DNA from: Caldilineaceae bacterium
Lineage (GTDB): Bacteria > Chloroflexota > Anaerolineae > Caldilineales > Caldilineaceae
Length of the DNA stretch: 6,310 bases
Reading direction: 5' to 3'
Assembly (NCBI GenBank): GCA_026645635.1
Contig: JAPKMV010000214.1
Location: 1 to 6,310 of the forward strand
Shown here one piece after another: positions 5,604 through 6,310 of this stretch. Each line of letters begins with the position of its first letter. Position 1 is the stretch's first letter. The notes below the pieces were generated by a model. That model ran no database searches. It was given only the letters and a program-made list of their open reading frames with translations, and had not been told where the DNA came from. Made by a program: the position numbers and the translations under genes.

Positions 5604-6310
5604 ATGATGAACGACGCCACGCTCGCCTGGCTCCTCGAACCCGACCGGGCCAACCCGGGTGTACGCTATTTCGCCCTGCGTGACCTGCTCGACCAGCCCG
5701 TGGACGCGCCCGAGGTGGTCGCGGCGCAGGCGGCCATCATGGCCAGCGGCCCCGTGCCCGCGATCCTGGCGGCGCAGGACCCCGCCGGTTTCTGGGTCGA
5801 ACCGGGGCCTGGCTACTATCCCAAATACACCGGCACAGTCTGGCAGATCACCTTTCTCGCCCAGTTCGGCGCCGACGGGCGCGCCCCGCGCGTGCGCGCC
5901 GGCTGTGACTACCTGCTCGACCATGCGCGCTCCACCTACGGCGGCTTCAGCGCTGGCAGCAGCCCCAGCGGGATGATCCACTGTCTGCAAGGCAACCTGG
6001 CCGCCGCGCTCCTCGACCTGGGCTGGCTGGGCGACCCGCGTCTCGACGCCGCGCTCGACTGGCTGGCGCGCAGCATCACCGGGGAAGGGATCGCGCCCGC
6101 CGAGGAGAAGGATGCACCGATCCGCTACTACCGCAGCGGCAACAGCGCGCCCGGCTTTGCCTGCGCCGCCAACAACCAACTGCCCTGCGCCTGGGGCGCG
6201 GTCAAGGCCATGCTGGCGCTGAGCAAGGTTCCCGCCGCGGCGCGCACCCCGGCGATCAGCGCCGCCATTGCCGTAGGGATCGACTTTCTGCTGGGCTGCG
6301 ACCCGGCATT
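5604..6310 (+). CDS. Alpha/alpha-toroid (terpene cyclase-like) protein of unknown function, 5' part
   Basis: The frame is open from ATG 5604 to the window end: 235 codons plus two bases, with the C-terminus missing. AAGGAAGG at 5591-5598 is the ribosome site. A second ATG follows at 5607, so either could be the start. There is no signal peptide, so it should be cytosolic. The protein reads as repeated short helices with conserved loops: LLEPDRANPGVRYFALRDL (10-28), PGPGYYPKYTGTVWQ (67-81), GCDYLLDHARS (100-110), HCLQGN (126-131), LDWLARSITGEG (151-162), YYRSGNSAPGFACAANNQ (175-192) and LPCAWG (193-198). This matches a family I know from Chloroflexota and other bacteria with a squalene-cyclase/prenyltransferase-type toroid. 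Some entries carry the label nitrogen fixation protein NifH, which nothing here supports: there is no P-loop. Conserved-looking cysteines stand at 101, 127, 187 and 195. I cannot name a reaction. Confidence 0.75.
   Translation, partial: MMNDATLAWLLEPDRANPGVRYFALRDLLDQPVDAPEVVAAQAAIMASGPVPAILAAQDPAGFWVEPGPGYYPKYTGTVWQITFLAQFGADGRAPRVRAGCDYLLDHARSTYGGFSAGSSPSGMIHCLQGNLAAALLDLGWLGDPRLDAALDWLARSITGEGIAPAEEKDAPIRYYRSGNSAPGFACAANNQLPCAWGAVKAMLALSKVPAAARTPAISAAIAVGIDFLLGCDPA

Noticed and set aside
5583..6179. 198-codon minus-strand frame opposite the last gene
   Set aside because: The + strand frame has a good ribosome site and motifs of a known family and stays open to the window end; the minus frame is Gly/Ala/Arg-rich shadow sequence.
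5604..6310. Annotation of the last gene as nitrogenase iron protein NifH
   Set aside because: There is no P-loop or iron-sulfur pattern of NifH; the name seems to have spread by annotation transfer in this family.

Overview
The window looks like chromosomal DNA of a free-living bacterium with high GC content, most plausibly a Chloroflexota member of the Anaerolineae/Caldilineae type. The clues are lipoproteins with a Cys-Gln-Pro start followed by a Pro/Thr/Ala-rich stalk, good Shine-Dalgarno sequences, and a terminal gene of a family I recall from that phylum. This placement comes from protein style, not from a marker gene. All supported genes lie on the + strand. I see no tRNA, rRNA, CRISPR array, insertion sequence or prophage sign.

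Layout. (1) Bases 2-190 hold the last 62 codons of an alpha/beta-hydrolase (putative esterase). Its C-terminus is clearly paralogous to that of the esterase at 1809-2954. (2) Bases 191-360 are a gap with a weak promoter candidate and a short hairpin. (3) Bases 361-1782 encode a lipoprotein solute-binding protein of the ABC sugar type, closest in my judgement to AglE (alpha-glucoside) proteins. (4) Bases 1809-2954 encode a lipid-anchored putative esterase of the esterase D/feruloyl esterase type. (5) Bases 3000-5111 encode a 703-residue secreted protein with two complete, different alpha/beta-hydrolase domains in one chain. (6) Bases 5112-5295 hold two hairpins, then a good extended -10 promoter. 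(7) Bases 5296-5514 encode a 72-residue dodecin-family protein that lacks the usual flavin-stacking Trp. (8) Bases 5551-5583 form a perfect 13-bp stem-loop. (9) From 5604 to the window end runs the first 235 codons of a predicted cytosolic all-helical protein of unknown function, resembling terpene cyclase-type alpha/alpha toroids.

Genes 3-5 are spaced 26 and 45 bases apart, each with its own ribosome binding site, and end at a pair of hairpins, so they probably form one transcript, perhaps together with the truncated upstream esterase. All three products are exported (two lipoproteins, one Sec-secreted). A plausible reading is an outer-surface module in which esterases remove acyl groups from an esterified, possibly glycosylated, substrate and the binding protein captures the freed sugar. 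No ABC permease or ATPase gene lies in the window, so transport would need components encoded elsewhere. The dodecin and the last gene appear to be separate transcription units with cytosolic products.

The most notable points are the binding protein set among esterases without permeases, the double-hydrolase fusion with four cysteines confined to its first half, and the non-flavin-type dodecin. I do not claim a demonstrably new system; the exported esterase and sugar-binding cluster is the best candidate for a little-described one.
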